Source: an uncultured Lachnospiraceae bacterium (lineage in GTDB: Bacteria; Bacillota; Clostridia; Lachnospirales; Lachnospiraceae). From it: DNA of 8,771 nucleotides. Location of the stretch: NCBI GenBank assembly GCA_902489925.1, contig CABUBX010000089.1:1-8771 (forward strand). The letters run 5' to 3'. A model generated the notes under the pieces. That model ran no database searches. It was given only the letters and a program-made list of their open reading frames with translations, and had not been told where the DNA came from. The position numbers and the translations under genes are program-made. Shown one piece after another: positions 7,442-8,771 of this stretch (the first letter of the stretch is position 1; each line of letters opens with the position of its first letter).

Positions 7442-7457
7442 TAGATTGTTGCAAATC

Positions 7458-7471
7458 TGTGCTTTTGCACA
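7458..7471 (+). other. Small hairpin in the rny leader
   Basis: TGTGC-TTTT-GCACA can form a 5-bp stem with a 4-nt loop near the start of the predicted rny transcript. A competing pairing joins TGCAAA (7450-7455) with TTTGCA (7464-7469). It is followed by A residues, not a T-tract, so it is not a terminator. It could act as a 5'-end stabiliser or be incidental; the stem is short. Confidence 0.35.
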
Positions 7472-7492
7472 AAAATGCATCAGAATTTAATA

Positions 7493-7505
7493 GGGAGGTG
7501 CACCT
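7493..7505 (+). promoter_or_regulatory. Ribosome binding site of rny within a 10-bp palindrome
   Basis: GGGAGG (7493-7498) lies 7 nt before the GTG start and fixes it; an in-frame TAG at 7491 excludes any earlier start. The site overlaps AGGTGCACCT (7496-7505), a perfect palindrome that ends directly at the start codon. Confidence 0.8.
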
Positions 7506-8771
7506 GTGCCAACACCAGTTATAATTACAATAGCTGTTGTTATTGCTGTAGTTGTTACTGCACTGATTGCCTGGAACGTGGCAATTTCTTATAGAAAGAA
7601 AGTTGTAGAAGCCAAGATTGGAAGCGCTGAAGAAAAGGCTCGCGAGATTATCGATGAAGCCATGAAAACAGCCGAAACCAAGAAGCGTGAAGGCATGCTC
7701 GAACTCAAGGAAGAAGCGTTAAAAAACAAAAACGAACTTGAACGTGAGAGCAGAGAACGCAGAAGTGAATTACAAAAGTATGAGAAGCGTGTTCTTTCCA
7801 AAGAGGAAGCACTCGACCGCAAAGCCGATGCCCTTGAAAAGAAAGAAAACCAGCTTTCTGCACGCGAGGATAAGTTAAACCGCCAGAAGCAGGAAGTCGA
7901 AGCACTCAGTGAACAGCGCGTACAGGAACTTGAAAGAATCTCCGGATTAACCTCCGAACAAGCAAAAGAATATCTTTTAAAAACTGTTGAAGATGAAGTC
8001 AAGCATGAGACTGCCATGATGATTAAAGACATGGAAGCCAAGGCCAAAGAAGAAGCAAACAAAAAGGCAAAGGATTACGTGGTTACAGCCATCCAAAAGT
8101 GTGCTGCAGACCATGTCTCCGAGGCAACAATTTCCGTTGTGCCATTACCGAATGACGAGATGAAGGGACGTATCATCGGACGTGAAGGACGCAACATCCG
8201 CACACTTGAGACGATGACAGGCATCGATTTGATTATTGATGATACACCTGAAGCTGTAATTTTATCCAGCTTTGACCCGATTCGTCGTGAGATTGCCCGC
8301 ATTGCTCTTGAAAAGCTCATTGTTGACGGACGTATTCATCCGGCAAGAATTGAGGAAATGGTCGAAAAAGCCCAGAAGGAAGTTGAACAGATGATTCGCG
8401 AGGAGGGCGAGAACGCCACACTTGAGGTCGGAGTTCACGGAATCCATCCTGAGCTCGTCCGTCTGCTTGGAAAGATGAAATTCCGCACAAGCTACGGTCA
8501 AAATGCGTTAAAGCATTCTATTGAGGTTGCACAATTATCCGGTCTCTTAGCTGCCGAAATCGGTGTTGATGTGCGCACTGCAAAGCGCGCCGGTCTGCTT
8601 CACGATATCGGTAAGTCTGTAGACCATGAGATGGAAGGCTCACATATTCAGATTGGTGTTGACTTATGCCGCAAGTATAAGGAATCCGCCATCGTTATTA
8701 ACGCTGTTGAATCACATCACGGCGATGTTGAGCCGACTTCACTAATCGCTTGTATTGTACAGGCTGCCGAT
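7506..8771 (+). CDS. rny: Ribonuclease Y (partial, 3' end outside window)
   Basis: RNase Y is a membrane-anchored endoribonuclease that makes the initiating cuts in mRNA decay in many Firmicutes. The frame is open to the window end and gives 422 residues; the family is about 520 long, so roughly 100 C-terminal residues are missing. A single membrane segment spans about residues 5-25. It is followed by a long charged coiled coil (about 35-180, rich in Lys, Glu, Arg and Ala), then a KH RNA-binding domain with GRIIGREG at 221-228. The HD phosphohydrolase domain has H337, the metal-binding pair H366-D367 in GLLHDIGK, H380 in EGSH, and H404-H405 in ESHHGD. The start is GTG at 7506. The recA-recX-rny order is common in Clostridia, where spoVS often comes next; it would lie outside the window. 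Confidence 0.98.
   Translation, partial: MPTPVIITIAVVIAVVVTALIAWNVAISYRKKVVEAKIGSAEEKAREIIDEAMKTAETKKREGMLELKEEALKNKNELERESRERRSELQKYEKRVLSKEEALDRKADALEKKENQLSAREDKLNRQKQEVEALSEQRVQELERISGLTSEQAKEYLLKTVEDEVKHETAMMIKDMEAKAKEEANKKAKDYVVTAIQKCAADHVSEATISVVPLPNDEMKGRIIGREGRNIRTLETMTGIDLIIDDTPEAVILSSFDPIRREIARIALEKLIVDGRIHPARIEEMVEKAQKEVEQMIREEGENATLEVGVHGIHPELVRLLGKMKFRTSYGQNALKHSIEVAQLSGLLAAEIGVDVRTAKRAGLLHDIGKSVDHEMEGSHIQIGVDLCRKYKESAIVINAVESHHGDVEPTSLIACIVQAAD

Noticed and set aside
7463..7474. TTTTGCACAAAA inverted repeat in the rny leader as a repressor site
   Set aside because: It has 5-bp arms made mostly of A and T in an AT-rich leader and matches no operator I know, so chance is the simplest explanation.
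7589..8062. 157-residue open frame on the - strand opposite rny
   Set aside because: It is the antisense shadow of the Lys/Glu/Arg-rich coiled coil, giving a Ser/Phe-rich product with no domain. rny fits fully on the + strand.
8075..8501. Two overlapping - strand open frames opposite the KH and HD region of rny
   Set aside because: Both lie opposite strongly conserved rny coding sequence and have no recognisable content or promoter.

Overview
The window reads as ordinary chromosome from a low-GC Firmicute, most likely class Clostridia and perhaps Lachnospiraceae. The reasons are the recA-recX-rny gene order, AGGAGG-type ribosome binding sites, GTG and TTG starts, a Gram-positive LexA box in front of recA, and the Clostridia-like character of the proteins. 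The genus cannot be set from this sequence. All seven genes are on the + strand, and the first and last run off the window ends.

Region 1 (2-5553) is a tightly packed five-gene set. It holds the C-terminal catalytic domain of a VanS-type sensor histidine kinase; an 802-residue exported and membrane-anchored protein of unknown function; an ABC ATPase; an ABC-2-type permease; and a CPBP (Abi/CAAX-protease-like) membrane protein. The genes are spaced by at most 5 nt, abut, or overlap (11 and 4 bp), and two use non-ATG starts decided by their ribosome binding sites. They look like one transcript whose promoter, and probably a response-regulator gene, lie upstream of the window. A plausible reading is a sensed envelope function: the kinase detects a stimulus, the ABC pair moves or extracts a substrate with the large ectodomain protein as partner, and the CPBP protein acts in the membrane. 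The substrate is unknown.

Region 2 (5554-7405) is the DNA repair pair recA-recX. It has its own sigma-A-like promoter and a perfect GAAC-N4-GTTC LexA operator just downstream of the -10. RecX, the modulator of RecA filaments, follows 3 nt after the recA stop and should be co-induced with it.

Region 3 (7406-8771) starts with a 100-nt gap containing a second promoter and a short structured leader. It then holds most of rny (RNase Y, the membrane-anchored endoribonuclease that starts mRNA decay), with its membrane segment, coiled coil, KH domain and most of the HD domain. About the last 100 residues are outside.

I saw no tRNA, rRNA, CRISPR array, insertion sequence or clear intrinsic terminator. 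The least characterised part is the region 1 operon, especially the 802-residue protein.
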